Assembly: GCA_964636685.1 (NCBI GenBank) | Contig: CAZWUK010000088.1 | Location: 1 to 8,533, forward strand | DNA length: 8,533 bases | Direction of reading: 5' to 3' | Origin: CAZWUK01 sp964636685 | GTDB lineage: Bacteria > Bacillota > Clostridia > Christensenellales > CAG-138 | Part shown: piece by piece, positions 5,161 through 8,533 of the stretch | Layout of the letters: every line of letters starts with the position of its first letter | How positions within the stretch are numbered: the first letter of the stretch is position 1 | Notes under the pieces: model-generated | Database searches by the model: none | The model's input: the letters and a program-made list of their open reading frames with translations, nothing else | Told to the model about the DNA's origin: nothing | Made by a program: the position numbers and the translations under genes

Positions 5161-5808
5161 ATGAAAAAGAGTGTATATTCGCTGGTGCTTATGGACGACG
5201 TCGTCACGGAGGTCGATCGACTTGCCTATGAGATCGGCACCAGCCGTTCCAATATGATAAACCAGATTCTTGCCGAGTATGTGTCCTACGTGACGCCGGA
5301 AAAGCGTATGCGGGAGGTGTTCCGGCAGATCGAGACGATGCTGGTTCCGGCGCATGCGTTTCAGGTGATGCTGCAGCCATCCGACAGCATGTTTTCATTG
5401 CGGAGCGCGCTAAGCTATAAATACAATCCCACCGTACGATATTGCGTCGAGCTGTATCGCAATGAAAAGCCGGTGCTGGGAGAGCTTCGCGTTTCGATTC
5501 GCAGCCAAAGCAGCTCGCTGATGCTGTACATGATGGAGTTTTTCAAGCTTTGGGAAAAGATCGAGCAAGCGCTTTTGGGAGAAACGAAGGCAGTGCTGGA
5601 AGATGGAAAATATGTAAGAAAGCTCGTCCTGCGCGGCGGGGAAACGGCAGACAGCACCCAGGTCGGCGAAGCGATCGGTTCGTATATCGATCTGGTCGAT
5701 ACGGCGCTCAAAACGTTTTTTGCCAATCTCGATCAGCCGGTCGCGGCGACCCGCGCGGTGGAGCGGCTGTATTCGGTATATCTGCATCAAAATCAAATTC
5801 TAGTGTGA
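5161..5808 (+). CDS. Ribbon-helix-helix domain protein upstream of clpB
   Basis: A 215-residue cytoplasmic protein. Residues about 3-42 fit a CopG/Arc-type ribbon-helix-helix fold: a beta strand KSVYSLVLM, helix A (about 12-24, DDVVTEVDRLAYEIG), a turn TSRSNM, and helix B (about 29-42, INQILAEYV). The TSRSNMINQIL stretch is typical of the turn and second helix in this fold. The remaining 165 or so residues form a mixed alpha-beta region that I do not recognise; it includes LRVSIRSQSSSLMLYMMEFFKLWEKIEQALLGE and a C-terminal helix running to the end. This could be a sensing or oligomerisation domain. The ATG at 5161 is chosen because AAGGAG (5149-5154) is 6 bases upstream; an ATG at 5155 abuts that site. 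It precedes clpB by 19 bp with no terminator between, so the two are probably co-transcribed. Most likely role: DNA-binding regulator of this unit, possibly heat-shock related (inference). Confidence 0.8.
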   Translation: MKKSVYSLVLMDDVVTEVDRLAYEIGTSRSNMINQILAEYVSYVTPEKRMREVFRQIETMLVPAHAFQVMLQPSDSMFSLRSALSYKYNPTVRYCVELYRNEKPVLGELRVSIRSQSSSLMLYMMEFFKLWEKIEQALLGETKAVLEDGKYVRKLVLRGGETADSTQVGEAIGSYIDLVDTALKTFFANLDQPVAATRAVERLYSVYLHQNQILV

Positions 5809-5827
5809 GGGCACGGGAGGAAACCAT

Positions 5828-8425
<2,598 letters not shown>

Positions 8426-8447
8426 CGTTATGCAGTTCCGTTATCAT

Positions 8448-8473
8448 AAAAAGGGGCATTTTGCCCCTTTTTT
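8448..8473 (+). terminator. Intrinsic terminator of clpB, probably bidirectional
   Basis: AAAAAGGGGCA (8448-8458) pairs perfectly with TGCCCCTTTTT (8462-8472) around a TTT loop, 22 bases after the clpB stop, with a T run through 8473. The A run on the left arm gives a T run on the opposite strand as well, which would suit the convergent gene whose stop lies at 8472-8474. Confidence 0.9.
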
Positions 8474-8533
8474 ATTCGTTAAGGACTTCAGTCAGCGCTG
8501 CCCATGGCAGCGCAAAAATCCACCCGCTATGCG
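8472..8533 (-). CDS. C-terminal end of an unidentified convergent gene
   Basis: On the minus strand one frame is open from the window edge through 19 codons and ends at TAA (8474-8472), immediately at the shared terminator. The last residues read SGWIFALPWAALTEVLNE. The position of the stop next to a bidirectional terminator suggests a real gene end, but the fragment is too short to name a family. The other two frames on this strand contain earlier stops. Confidence 0.45.
   Translation of the reverse strand, partial: HSGWIFALPWAALTEVLNE

Overview
The window looks like ordinary chromosome from a moderately GC-rich low-GC-lineage Firmicute (Bacillota), most likely a gut-type Clostridia member (Oscillospirales or a relative; inference). 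Support comes from strong GGAGG ribosome binding sites, sigma-A type promoters, DUF1836 and DUF3887 family proteins, a bacterial FatA/FatB-like acyl-ACP thioesterase and a stand-alone E2-like acyltransferase of a type common in Clostridia. There are no tRNA, rRNA, CRISPR or phage genes and no intact insertion sequence.

Layout. 1-107 (minus): N-terminus of a UgpC/MsmX-type sugar ABC transporter ATPase. 108-449: a divergent intergenic region with a promoter and structured leader for the ATPase and a tandem 10-mer repeat. 450-1154 (plus): a DUF1836 protein with an unusual Ala/Lys/Glu tail, ending at a hairpin that faces the convergent acyl-ACP thioesterase (1212-1955, minus), which has its own extended -10 promoter. 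1956-2236: no gene; it holds that promoter, a 98-bp unit bounded by an 11-bp perfect inverted repeat, and the terminator of the next gene. 2237-2650 (minus): a small DUF3887-like lipoprotein. 2790-3623 and 3661-4935 (plus): an E2-like acyltransferase and a galactokinase-family GHMP kinase, probably one transcription unit, closed by a strong terminator. 5161-5808 and 5828-8425 (plus): a ribbon-helix-helix protein followed 19 bp later by clpB, ending in a strong, probably bidirectional terminator. 8472-8533 (minus): the last residues of a convergent gene.

How the genes relate. Most are separate short transcription units. Two pairings stand out. The clpB gene sits behind a putative RHH DNA-binding protein, and no CIRCE or CtsR-type operator is visible upstream, so the RHH protein is a candidate for controlling chaperone expression. 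The galactokinase-family gene has no galT or galE beside it and departs from the canonical sugar-binding motif, so its true substrate is uncertain. I found no clearly new multi-gene system; the RHH-clpB pair is the best candidate for undescribed biology.
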